From the NCBI GenBank assembly GCA_019417795.1, contig DXUR01000055.1:1-12091 (forward strand): a DNA stretch of 12,091 nucleotides, given 5' to 3'. The first letter of the stretch is position 1. Each line of letters begins with the position of its first letter. Below, piece by piece: positions 1-6,798 of this stretch. The notes beneath the pieces were generated by a model. It saw only the letters and a list, made by a program, of their open reading frames with translations. It did no database searches and was not told the origin of the DNA. The DNA comes from Clostridiales bacterium (GTDB taxonomy: Bacteria > Bacillota_A > Clostridia > Oscillospirales > Oscillospiraceae). Both the position numbers and the translations under genes were made by a program.

Positions 1-89
1 ACCAGTGCCAGCACCAGCATGGCACAGATCACTAATACGCATACATCGATATATCCTTCGCCGGAGTGCCGTTTTCGTAATTTCTTCAT
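1..89 (-). CDS. DUF4320-like pseudopilin/TadE-like protein (3' end cut by window edge)
   Basis: Only the first 29 codons or so are present; the gene runs off the left edge. It starts ATG at 89 with AAGGAGG upstream, and that site overlaps the stop of the TadC gene. The visible protein is a short basic leader (MKKLRKRHSG) followed by EGYIDV and a hydrophobic stretch that begins a membrane helix. This resembles the N terminus of DUF4320/TadE-like minor pilins of clostridial mobile elements. If a prepilin peptidase cuts after Gly10, the new +5 residue is Asp15, matching the acidic +5 residue of TadE and Flp prepilins. The same GEGYID string is in the major pilin candidate at the start of this operon. 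It is most likely a minor pilin or pseudopilin. The family call is moderate because most of the protein is missing. Confidence 0.6.
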   Translation of the reverse strand, partial: MKKLRKRHSGEGYIDVCVLVICAMLVLAL

Positions 90-101
90 AGGCAGCCCTC
101 C

Positions 102-974
102 TTAAAACAGCGCACCCAGCGAGTTGATGATCTGATAGACGATAATGACGATGTACGTCAGCATGAAGCACATGAGCATGAGGAAGCTGAACACCCGGAT
201 CTTGGGCGGGATCTTCGCCGCCTTGGCTTTCAGACGCTGCAGCTCCAGCGCTTTCAAATCGTGGGAGAGCATTTGGAAGTACATCCGCCCATCATCGCCC
301 CGCAGGATGCCGACAAGACCGCGGACGATATCCGAGATGATAGCCGAACCCATACGGGCTTCAAAGCGGATGAGCGCCGCCTCATAAGAGGAGGAGCGCA
401 TATCCGCCGTCAGCACATCCAGTTCACGGGCAAAATCAGGACCGGCGTGCTTCTTGTAGTTTTCCAAAATGCGAAGGACATCTCGGCTGGCAGCCAGTTC
501 CTGATGGATGGTCGCCACGAAGCGTGGCAGCTCGCCCTCCACCAGTTCCATTCTGGCCTTGCACAGCTCATCCGCCCGGCGGCTCTCCTTGAAGTAGGTG
601 AGCAGCGCCAGCACCACCACCAGCGGCGTCAGGATGGGAAGGATCAGGAGGCACGGGATGATCCCCAGCAGGATGAGGCAGGGCTTCAGAATGGTGTAAG
701 CCGTATAGACCTCGGGGGTCATATCCAGCCCTGCGGCAGTCAGCTTTGTTTCCAGCCGTCTGCGTTTGTAGGCATCTAAGCGGATCAGCGGAGCCAGCTT
801 CAGCGACCATCCCAAAATGAGCGCCTCCAGAGACTTCACAAGACTGCGTTCCTTGCGTCCCGCGGAGATGAGGGCACGCTCCGTTGCCAACCTGGGAATC
901 TTCAGCAGGTCCGCCAGAACGAAATACAGTCCGGCAGCCAGCGCGGCGCCGAACAGGAATAACAGCAATTTCAC
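102..974 (-). CDS. tadC: TadC-like Tad pilus assembly membrane protein (T2SS F family)
   Basis: This is an inner-membrane platform protein of the Tad/Flp pilus machine, expected to pair with TadB and the TadA ATPase. The 290-residue protein has an N-terminal membrane helix (about 2-22), a basic segment with the family-like pattern RRRLETKLTAAGLD (71-84), two adjacent helices (about 95-127), a long cytoplasmic T2SSF-type helical region (about 135-250) and a C-terminal helix (about 260-282). I chose GTG at 974 because GGAGGT (981-986) sits six bases upstream and the previous gene stops at 979, leaving a four-base gap. A TTG seven codons upstream would place the Shine-Dalgarno inside the gene. 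It is the seventh gene of the pilus operon. The TadC label rather than TadB rests on order (second of two F-family genes) and is less certain than the family. Confidence 0.85.
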   Translation of the reverse strand: MKLLLFLFGAALAAGLYFVLADLLKIPRLATERALISAGRKERSLVKSLEALILGWSLKLAPLIRLDAYKRRRLETKLTAAGLDMTPEVYTAYTILKPCLILLGIIPCLLILPILTPLVVVLALLTYFKESRRADELCKARMELVEGELPRFVATIHQELAASRDVLRILENYKKHAGPDFARELDVLTADMRSSSYEAALIRFEARMGSAIISDIVRGLVGILRGDDGRMYFQMLSHDLKALELQRLKAKAAKIPPKIRVFSFLMLMCFMLTYIVIIVYQIINSLGALF

Positions 975-978
975 CCTC

Positions 979-1908
979 TCACCTCCGATACTCAATAGGC
1001 TGCGTCAGCTTCACGACGAAGGCGAAGGACACGAACACAGCGGCAAGGCAGACAGCGATGACCGCCTGGCCGGGGATGGTGGCTACCAGTGTGTGATACC
1101 AGTCCTTATTGATGAAGCGCACCAGCGGAATGTTGATCAGCACGAGAATCGCCATGGTGATGAACTCCTTGCGGGGGCCAAACACCAGATTCTCCAGCTC
1201 TGCATTGACCACCCGCATATCCGACAGCTTGCTGACAATGGGAGTCAGGATGCTTTTCAGGCTTCGGTCTGCCTGACAGGCCATTACGGCATCGCACCAT
1301 TCCCGCCAGACCTCGTTGTCGATGGCGGCTTTCAGGTCAGTGAGCGCCGCATCCATATCCGGGTCGATGTGCTTGATGCGCATCAGGAAGCGCTGGAACA
1401 CCTCCTGCACCGGCGGGTGCAGGTAACGAACATTCTCCTCCACGGCCTGCTGGAAGTTTTCGGTACGCAGATAGGCTGTGGTAATGACGGACAGCGCTGT
1501 TTCCAGTTCTGCCGCCACATCCTTTTTGAAGCTGCCTGCTGTGAGCTTGACATACCAAAACGGGGTCAGCATCAAACCGACAGCCAGCACCGGCACAAGG
1601 AAAGCGTTTCCTGCGGCAATGGCGATGCAGGCTCCCAATGCAAAGCAGAGCAAAGATGTGAAGCACACCATGGGAAACTTGTCTGCCCGTCCGGAGGCTG
1701 CCAGGACCGCCTGCGCCTCGGTGATCTCACGCCGGAGAAAACCCGCCTTTTTTCGCCTGGTCGTCTCATTGATATCGGCACGGATACTGCCGGGAGCTGC
1801 GGTCAAGCGGGAAAAGAGACTGTCGCTCAGTTCCCGCGGCGAGACATGCAGCACCATAAAAAACCCTGCAATCATGCCGATGCAGGCAATCAGCTGGATC
1901 ATAGTCAT
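979..1908 (-). CDS. tadB: TadB-like Tad pilus assembly membrane protein (T2SS F family)
   Basis: First of two tandem F-family platform proteins, acting in the membrane with TadA to extrude pilin. The 309-residue product has an N-terminal helix (about 4-21), a basic linker, two helices (about 78-98 and 101-120), a cytoplasmic helical domain (about 125-245, with the acidic/amphipathic VAAELETALSVITTAY segment typical of T2SSF) and two C-terminal helices (about 249-266 and 280-300). ATG at 1908 overlaps the TGA of the upstream ATPase gene as ATGA, which points to translational coupling, and an AGGAGG site lies just upstream. Length and topology fit TadB/TadC-type proteins. The exact subunit name comes from gene order. 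Confidence 0.87.
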   Translation of the reverse strand: MTMIQLIACIGMIAGFFMVLHVSPRELSDSLFSRLTAAPGSIRADINETTRRKKAGFLRREITEAQAVLAASGRADKFPMVCFTSLLCFALGACIAIAAGNAFLVPVLAVGLMLTPFWYVKLTAGSFKKDVAAELETALSVITTAYLRTENFQQAVEENVRYLHPPVQEVFQRFLMRIKHIDPDMDAALTDLKAAIDNEVWREWCDAVMACQADRSLKSILTPIVSKLSDMRVVNAELENLVFGPRKEFITMAILVLINIPLVRFINKDWYHTLVATIPGQAVIAVCLAAVFVSFAFVVKLTQPIEYRR

Positions 1909-3398
1909 TCATCTTCCTCCTTTCCTTGAATGAATTGTGCCAACTCTCCAAGCGGCATCCCATTTTCGATAAAGCGGCGCCGCAGGCTCTCGGAAATCTC
2001 CTCACATTTCCGGTGCTCACCCTCAATGATGAAGCGGTTGTCCTCCAGATGGTTGTCCGTGATGTGATACTCATAGAGCTTGTGAAGTCTGCGGCTTCCG
2101 TCCGGCAGGATCTCGCATTCGGAGATGTTGGTGATGCGGCGCTGCTTGTTTTCGAGCTGTCGGCAGTAGACCACAATGGGGTACGCCTCGGTGACATATC
2201 CCATGAGGGTATCGTCGGGGGTGTCCACAGCGCGCTTGCAGAGGGACACCATACGGCGGTAGGTACCCTCGCTGGAATTGGAGTGAATGGTAGTCAGCAC
2301 CGCAATGCCCACACGGGCGGCCTCCTGCGCCGCGTTGGCCTCCGGGCCGCGCATCTCGCCCACGCAGATGATGTCCGGATTGAAACGCAGAGCGATATCC
2401 AGCAATGCGATCTGATCGATACGCTGGCGCTCATTCTCACTGTCGCGGGTCTGCGTGTGAACGACAGAGTTCGTCACCCGCCCGTCACGCTCTCGGATGA
2501 GCTGGAGTTCTCGGGAGCCGTCCTCAATGGTAAAGATGCGCTTGCGGTCCGGAATGGTGGAAAGAAGCCAGCCCGCCACGGTGGTCTTGCCGGAGGAGGT
2601 CGCTCCCGCCACGCAGATAGACACGCCGTAGCGCAGGCAGGCAGACAGAAAGTCCAGCATTTCCTCTGTGGCCGTGCCGCTCTGCACGAAGTCCGCTTTG
2701 CTGAGATTCCTGGGATTAACAACACGGATGGATGCGGCAACACCGGCGTCCTCATCCAACACCGGCGTTTTGATGACCGAGATACGAATATTTTTCGCCA
2801 ATCGGGAGGTAATGATGGGGCTGGCATTGTCCAGTACCTTGCCGGAGTTCTGCAGCATACGGCGGATGACATTGGCGGCGTGTTCCGGCGAGTCAAAATG
2901 CTCCTCCAACTTGGCGGTATGGCCGTCCGAATACTGGATCTCAATGTCCCGCCAGGAGTTGATATCGATCTCCTCGATGCCGTCCGCGAAGATGTACTTG
3001 GTCAAAAATCCGTACTCTGCCATTTCCGTGTACAGGGCGTCCACCAGCTCAGAGGCTGTCATGCCATCCACGGCAATGCGATTCTCCTGCAGATACCGTG
3101 CCATGCGGCGCTTCATCTGCTCTTTGGCATCCGAGTTATCTTCTGTGATGAGGGTGGCATAGGTTTCCGCGAGGTAGCCCTGCACCTGACTGAGCGCCTC
3201 CGCAAAGGTGACACCTTTCTCCTGCGGGGCAAAGAAGAGTTCGCTTGCACGGGGTGCTGTTGCATTTTCCGCGAAAAGCGACCTTCCGGTGCGCTCCTCG
3301 AAGGAGATGTCATGTACCTCTGCCTGTTCCGGCTTTCTCTCCGGTTCTGCGGGGGCAGTCGGGGCGAACAGGGAGTTGCTTCGTCTTTCGCCAAGCAA
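1905..3398 (-). CDS. tadA: TadA/CpaF-type secretion ATPase of the Tad pilus
   Basis: Hexameric ATPase that powers Tad/Flp pilus assembly at the cytoplasmic face. The 497-residue protein has a low-complexity N-terminal region (1-60), a conserved N-terminal domain (about 95-255), then the motor: Walker A GATSSGKT (265-272), Asp box IFTIED (288-293), Walker B IICVGEMR (343-350) and His box TTIHSNS (369-375). All key residues are intact. The C-terminal part (about 425-497) is charged. The start is TTG at 3398, supported by AGGAGG eight bases upstream. The codon before it is the TGA of the TadZ gene, in the same frame, so no longer start is possible without readthrough. It overlaps TadB by four bases. 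The family assignment is very secure. Confidence 0.95.
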   Translation of the reverse strand: MLGERRSNSLFAPTAPAEPERKPEQAEVHDISFEERTGRSLFAENATAPRASELFFAPQEKGVTFAEALSQVQGYLAETYATLITEDNSDAKEQMKRRMARYLQENRIAVDGMTASELVDALYTEMAEYGFLTKYIFADGIEEIDINSWRDIEIQYSDGHTAKLEEHFDSPEHAANVIRRMLQNSGKVLDNASPIITSRLAKNIRISVIKTPVLDEDAGVAASIRVVNPRNLSKADFVQSGTATEEMLDFLSACLRYGVSICVAGATSSGKTTVAGWLLSTIPDRKRIFTIEDGSRELQLIRERDGRVTNSVVHTQTRDSENERQRIDQIALLDIALRFNPDIICVGEMRGPEANAAQEAARVGIAVLTTIHSNSSEGTYRRMVSLCKRAVDTPDDTLMGYVTEAYPIVVYCRQLENKQRRITNISECEILPDGSRRLHKLYEYHITDNHLEDNRFIIEGEHRKCEEISESLRRRFIENGMPLGELAQFIQGKEEDE

Positions 3399-4205
3399 TC
3401 AGAACACCTCCTCACAGATTCGGTCGATCTCCTTGCGGAATGCGCGGCTGTCCTTCATGGAGAGGTCCGCCAGCAGCTCACCGGCCAGATACTGCTCCTC
3501 CAACTCCTGCGAATACGGCAGCCGGAAGACTACGCTGCCCAGCACCTGACCGATGCGGTCTGCCGCCTGAAAGGGCTTGATGTTGGATGCTACCCGGTAC
3601 TGCTTGTCCTTGTCCCATTTCAGTTCCCCCAGAAGCGGAAGCTGACTGGAAAGATATCCGACCGATTTCAGGTCACAGCTGGCGAGCTGCAGAACGCTGT
3701 CCGCCTCCATCAGCGCCACAGCGGAGAGAATGTCGTTTGCGATGTAGCTGGAGCAATCAATGACCACATAGGGTACGATTTCACGGAGTCCGCGGATGAG
3801 TTCCTCCGCCTGCTGCTTGGTGCAGGGCGCATAGGTGTACTCGTTTTCTTTCTTGCGAAGACCCAGCATCGTCAGGTGCGGCAGGCGCTTGAGGGTGGTC
3901 AGATTGTGCTTGATGAGATTTACGGAGATATGCTGGGCGGCAAAGATACTGCCGAGGGACTTATCGACCTCCAATTCCGAGGGAGCGCAAATGCAGGGCA
4001 TCATAGGCGCGGTCATATCACAGAGCAGCAGCACCGTATTTTTCTTCTGTGCCGCCAGATGCTTTGCAATTTTCACTGCCGTCACCGTCTTGCCGCAGCC
4101 GGGACTGCCCCAAACGGCAAGAATACCGCCTCCGGATTCCTCCATCGGTTCCAGTTCTTCCGGCTCCGTATTGCGGCGGAAGAGGCTGCCTTTCAGAAAG
4201 TTCAT
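3399..4205 (-). CDS. tadZ: TadZ/CpaE-like ParA/MinD-type ATPase
   Basis: Tad systems carry a MinD/ParA-like ATPase that places the pilus machine in the cell, and this 268-residue protein sits in the expected position between CpaB and TadA. Visible features are a P-loop GSPGCGKT (33-40), a hydrophobic strand ending in VLLLCDM with Asp63, and VPYVVIDCSS (144-153) with Asp150 as a Walker B-like strand. CpaE/ParA proteins usually have a deviant P-loop KGGxGKT; here the signature lysine position is Ser34, so the loop is closer to a standard P-loop. There is no clear receiver domain before the ATPase, unlike many proteobacterial CpaE proteins. ATG at 4205 overlaps the CpaB stop as ATGA. The function is inferred from order and fold. 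Confidence 0.8.
   Translation of the reverse strand: MNFLKGSLFRRNTEPEELEPMEESGGGILAVWGSPGCGKTVTAVKIAKHLAAQKKNTVLLLCDMTAPMMPCICAPSELEVDKSLGSIFAAQHISVNLIKHNLTTLKRLPHLTMLGLRKKENEYTYAPCTKQQAEELIRGLREIVPYVVIDCSSYIANDILSAVALMEADSVLQLASCDLKSVGYLSSQLPLLGELKWDKDKQYRVASNIKPFQAADRIGQVLGSVVFRLPYSQELEEQYLAGELLADLSMKDSRAFRKEIDRICEEVF
3407..3412 (-). promoter_or_regulatory. Ribosome-binding site deciding the TTG start of TadA
   Basis: AGGAGG within the last codons of the TadZ gene, eight bases before TTG 3398. The next in-frame ATG is near codon 95, which would remove the N-terminal region, so this site supports TTG. Confidence 0.75.
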
Positions 4206-5020
4206 TCGGCGGCCCCACTTTCCGCGGAAAGCTCCGCACCCTCGCTTTCCTTAGATTCCGTACCCTCTGCGGTTTCGCCGCTGTTCTCCGGCTCCGGTTC
4301 TGCGTACAGCTCCTCAATCAGGGCATCCTGCGCCGCAATGAACTTGGCAGCGTTTTCGGGCGTTCCGCGATACACCAGCGCCAGATGCAGCTCACTATCC
4401 TGTTCCAGCTCCGCCAACACCTTGGCCTGCTCGGTGGTCACCAACAGTGTGACGGTGGAGGGCAGTTCCTTTTCATCCACCACTTCGCCGGTGTTGGCAT
4501 CGTATCCGGAGGAGGCGGTCACCGAGATGACCTCCACATACTGCAGCTCCGGAGGAATGGCTGTTTCGCCCTTGCCCTGATAATCCGCCACGATGACCGT
4601 GACGATATCACCGCTTTCCAGCTTGCCGGAAAGGCCGGTGGCAAAGCTCTTGATGGTAACGGAGATGGCCTGCTTTGTGCCGTCCAGATTATAGAGATAG
4701 GCATTCTCTGCCGCAGGGACAGCGGAAAGCTTGCTGGAGAGGATGTAATCTCCGGCCGCCAGGTCAGCGGTCGCATATTTGCCGATGACCTCTTTTTTGT
4801 CTGTCATAAGGTTCTGTGGCAGATTGTAGGCGCCGACCTCTACCGTCTGGACCATCTCGGCAGTGATCTCGTCACCTTCCTTGATGTCCTTCGTCACACG
4901 GACGATCTCCGTTTTCTCACTGGCGCTGCGGCTGAAAATCGGTGTAATGCCAAAGCAGATGATCAGCGCCAGCAGAATACACAGCACACCGATGACGGTG
5001 CGATTGCGAAAAATCTTCAA
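4202..5020 (-). CDS. cpaB: CpaB/RcpC-like Flp pilus assembly protein with SAF domain
   Basis: A membrane-anchored extracytoplasmic Tad protein of 272 residues. It has a basic N terminus and one membrane helix (about 8-27), then an SAF-type domain (about 38-98, with RVTKDIKEGDEITAEMV), an RcpC-like beta-rich domain (about 115-222, including SGDIVTVIVA) and an acidic Ser/Glu/Ala tail (235-272). In Gram-negative bacteria CpaB works with the secretin; no secretin is expected in a Gram-positive host, so here it may contact the cell wall or fibre base. I chose TTG at 5020 because AAGGAGG (5029-5035) is eight bases upstream and the encoded N terminus is a proper membrane anchor. The longer open frame up to 5203 only covers the end of the peptidase gene in another frame. 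Confidence 0.85.
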   Translation of the reverse strand: MKIFRNRTVIGVLCILLALIICFGITPIFSRSASEKTEIVRVTKDIKEGDEITAEMVQTVEVGAYNLPQNLMTDKKEVIGKYATADLAAGDYILSSKLSAVPAAENAYLYNLDGTKQAISVTIKSFATGLSGKLESGDIVTVIVADYQGKGETAIPPELQYVEVISVTASSGYDANTGEVVDEKELPSTVTLLVTTEQAKVLAELEQDSELHLALVYRGTPENAAKFIAAQDALIEELYAEPEPENSGETAEGTESKESEGAELSAESGAAE

Positions 5021-5028
5021 ATCGTTTT

Positions 5029-5035
5029 CCTCCTT
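5029..5035 (-). promoter_or_regulatory. Ribosome-binding site deciding the TTG start of CpaB
   Basis: AAGGAGG overlaps the stop codon of the prepilin peptidase gene and lies eight bases before TTG 5020. The next residues form a membrane anchor. Confidence 0.8.
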
Positions 5036-5438
5036 ATAGAAAATACGCGGGAATAAAAGCCACTGCAAAATATGGCACCAGCGGCTGTTTCTTCGCCGCG
5101 CTCTGCCGCAGTGTTGGAAATACACGCATGACAAGGAATGCCAGCAGGAGCGCGGCGGCCATAAAAAAGAATCCCGTGAGTACCCGTTCCACTCCCAACA
5201 CAAAACCCACCGCCGCAGCTAACCGCCAATCCCCGCCGCCCATCAGACCGAAGCCTGCGCAGAGGTAGAATGGGAGCATTGCCAGCAGCGTCCCAAAAAG
5301 GGAGGCGGGGCTGACGGTGATCAGCCCCGCCAAAGCAATGACGATGCAGACGATGTTGCTGACGGTCCGGGTCCTCAGGTCATCTACGACAGCATAAATG
5401 AGACCGCCGCAGAAGAGTATCGTCTGCGCCCAGTGCAT
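5034..5438 (-). CDS. tadV: Prepilin peptidase, A24 family (TadV/CpaA type)
   Basis: Membrane aspartic peptidase that cleaves the leader of Flp-type prepilins. The 134-residue protein is almost entirely hydrophobic, with about four helices, and lacks the N-methylation domain, as expected for the short TadV/CpaA type. The two catalytic aspartates are visible: Asp20 in VVDDLRTRTVSN (matching the DxRxRxxxN pattern) and Asp70 in GGGDW (the GxGD motif). The C-terminal VPYFAVAFIPAYF resembles the conserved last helix of the family. Its likely substrates are the pilin encoded just upstream and the DUF4320-like protein at the end of the operon. The ATG at 5438 shares one base with the pilin stop (TGATG) and has no clear Shine-Dalgarno, so translation is probably coupled to pilin. 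Confidence 0.9.
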   Translation of the reverse strand: MHWAQTILFCGGLIYAVVDDLRTRTVSNIVCIVIALAGLITVSPASLFGTLLAMLPFYLCAGFGLMGGGDWRLAAAVGFVLGVERVLTGFFFMAAALLLAFLVMRVFPTLRQSAAKKQPLVPYFAVAFIPAYFL

Positions 5439-5713
5439 CAGCCATTGTAGCTGAACATTTCCGTGATCTTCTGGGTTACCGTGGGCATGACCGTGTCGTT
5501 CAGGATGGCGTAGAGACCAGCCAAAACCAGTGCGCCCAGCACAACGGCAATCAGCACCTTGACGGCGGTGTCGATGTAGCCCTCACCAGCATTGCCGCAG
5601 ACGGCACGGCGGTTGAAGGCAAGCACGGCAGACATGGAATTGCCCACGGCGGTCTTGACGCAGGTAACAGCGGACTTGGCGGTATGGGTGATCTTCTTGA
5701 TGAACTTCTTCAT
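5438..5713 (-). CDS. DUF6133-like Flp-type pilin, probable major subunit
   Basis: This 91-residue protein opens the Tad operon and is the best candidate for the main fibre subunit. It has a long basic leader (1-43), then EGYIDTAVK and a hydrophobic helix (about 50-70), and a short polar C terminus ending in MFSYNG. Cleavage after Gly43 would leave Asp48 at +5, equivalent to the Glu5 of Flp pilins. The sequence resembles the DUF6133 family found with DUF4320 and TadABC in clostridial mobile elements. I chose ATG at 5713 because AGGAGG (5722-5727) precedes it by eight bases. An in-frame ATG at 5764 has no such site and would put AGGAGG inside the gene. The leader is longer than in typical Flp pilins. 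The pilin role is inferred from motif and operon position. Confidence 0.75.
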   Translation of the reverse strand: MKKFIKKITHTAKSAVTCVKTAVGNSMSAVLAFNRRAVCGNAGEGYIDTAVKVLIAVVLGALVLAGLYAILNDTVMPTVTQKITEMFSYNG

Positions 5714-5803
5714 GAAATATTCCTCCTGTAAATTCAAAAGTTTTTTGTTGGTGAGTTCGGTCATTTGCGTGTCGCAGGAGGCCCACGGCCCCGCGCAGAC
5801 GGC

Positions 5804-5834
5804 AAAAATGCCGGACGGTCATCTCCCGTCCGGC
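5804..5834 (-). terminator. Rho-independent terminator ending the YodL-gene operon
   Basis: A perfect 9-bp inverted repeat, GCCGGACGG at 5810-5818 and CCGTCCGGC at 5826-5834, encloses a 7-base loop. On the minus strand it is followed after one base by TTTTT (5808-5804). It begins immediately after the stop of the YodL-domain gene, so it should separate block C transcription from the pilus operon. Confidence 0.9.
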
Positions 5835-6386
5835 TCATAAGGTCATATTGATGCATGGATCCTGCTTCTGCTCGAACCGAATCGGCTGGAAGCCTACCCG
5901 GTCACAGTAGTAGAATTCGCTGCCGGAATCGTCGTACAGCTCCACCACATCCGACAATGCCATTCGGTAGCCCTGATAGCCGGGAGGCGGAGCGTCCCGG
6001 CAGATGGTATAGATCTGCTCCAGATCGCTGGTACCGAGATCGCCGTCGAACACAAGCGTATAATTTCCGGCATCCGGCTGTCCGAACTTCCGCACCTGAT
6101 CCTCGTACCCAATGAAGCGCATTGCCACGTCCACATCCTTTTTAAGCTGCCAGATGCGGCAGCCCTTTCGCGGCTGCACCGGTTCTTCGCCGGTCACCTC
6201 GCCGGATACGAGCCGGTCAAAGATCCCGTCCTCCCAACGAGGCGTCAGGTTCATGCGGCTCAGATATTGGTTGAGCTCATCCGTCCGGAACATTTCATCC
6301 ACCACGGCGGTATCCGCCTTCACATAGCCCACAGGATTGCCGTAAAAGATGAGCCGATTTCGGTTATCCACGGTGAATCGCACCAA
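5835..6386 (-). CDS. YodL-domain protein with extra N-terminal domain
   Basis: The 183-residue protein contains a YodL-like domain at about 76-171. Recognisable landmarks are CRIWQLKK (76-83), the NYTLVFDGDL strand (108-117), LEQIYTICR (122-130), the ALSDVVELY segment (143-151) and FYYCDRVGFQPI (158-169). YodL-like domains are common in clostridial mobile elements, often inside larger polyvalent proteins; their biochemical role is unknown to me. The N-terminal 60 residues, with FYGNPVGYVKA and PRWEDGIFDRL, look like a separate conserved unit. The start is TTG at 6386 (AAAGGAGG nine bases upstream); the next codon is GTG at 6383, an almost equal alternative. It is the last gene of block C, 30 bases after the SpoVG-like gene, and is followed directly by a terminator. 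Confidence 0.75.
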   Translation of the reverse strand: MVRFTVDNRNRLIFYGNPVGYVKADTAVVDEMFRTDELNQYLSRMNLTPRWEDGIFDRLVSGEVTGEEPVQPRKGCRIWQLKKDVDVAMRFIGYEDQVRKFGQPDAGNYTLVFDGDLGTSDLEQIYTICRDAPPPGYQGYRMALSDVVELYDDSGSEFYYCDRVGFQPIRFEQKQDPCINMTL

Positions 6387-6416
6387 GTTCCGTCACCTCC
6401 TTTCGCACCGTGGCGC

Positions 6417-6779
6417 TTACATCTGCTGTTCCATGCCCCGAGCGGGTGCGTCCTCGCTCTGCTCCATGCGTTCCTGCAGCCTCTGCTCGTAAGCATCGTT
6501 GACCGCATCCACCAGCGCAGTCCTTGCCTCCGCAGTGACGGCATGGAAGGTGTCGTTATACACCGTCTCGCCGTTTTTCTTGTAGGACTCCTGGGGCATG
6601 GAGATGAAGCGCCCCTTGTCCGTCTCAATAACACGGAGGCCGTGGACGGCAAATGCACCGGCGATGGTAACGCTGGCATAGGCTTTGGTTTTGTAGTCGC
6701 CGTCCACCATACGGTCGATCCTCGCCTCGACCTGGGGCGCAGGGGCTTCCTGCTGCTTTTTCTTCTGCGTTGCTGCCAT
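6417..6779 (-). CDS. SpoVG-family protein
   Basis: This 120-residue protein matches the SpoVG fold at about 19-100: a first strand AYASVTIAGAFAVHGLRVIE (33-52), KGRFISMPQ (55-63), and a C-terminal helix TAEARTALVDAVNDAYEQRL (82-101). Chromosomal SpoVG is a small nucleic-acid-binding regulator in sporulation and virulence. Mobile-element copies are frequent in clostridia but their targets are not known. The lysine/glutamine-rich N terminus (1-18) and the Glu/Met-rich tail ending RGMEQQM are outside the fold. ATG at 6779 follows GGAAGGAG. It sits 19 bases after the DUF3849 gene, in the same operon. The family is secure; the role here is unknown. Confidence 0.88.
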   Translation of the reverse strand: MAATQKKKQQEAPAPQVEARIDRMVDGDYKTKAYASVTIAGAFAVHGLRVIETDKGRFISMPQESYKKNGETVYNDTFHAVTAEARTALVDAVNDAYEQRLQERMEQSEDAPARGMEQQM

Positions 6780-6798
6780 ATAGTTTTTCTCCTTCCTG

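Noticed and set aside
817..1929. 370-codon open frame on the plus strand
   Set aside because: Antisense to the TadB and TadC genes, which have clear membrane topology and coupling on the minus strand.
1926..4580. 884-codon open frame on the plus strand
   Set aside because: It lies antisense to the TadA, TadZ and CpaB genes, whose motifs are intact on the minus strand. GC-rich codon use keeps the opposite frame open; there is no ribosome-binding site or recognisable domain.
5021..5203. 61-residue N-terminal extension of CpaB
   Set aside because: It only re-reads the end of the peptidase gene in another frame. AAGGAGG before TTG 5020 and the membrane anchor after it favour the shorter protein.
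5714..5764. Alternative pilin start at 5764
   Set aside because: No Shine-Dalgarno upstream, while AGGAGG sits directly before ATG 5713. Not fully excluded.
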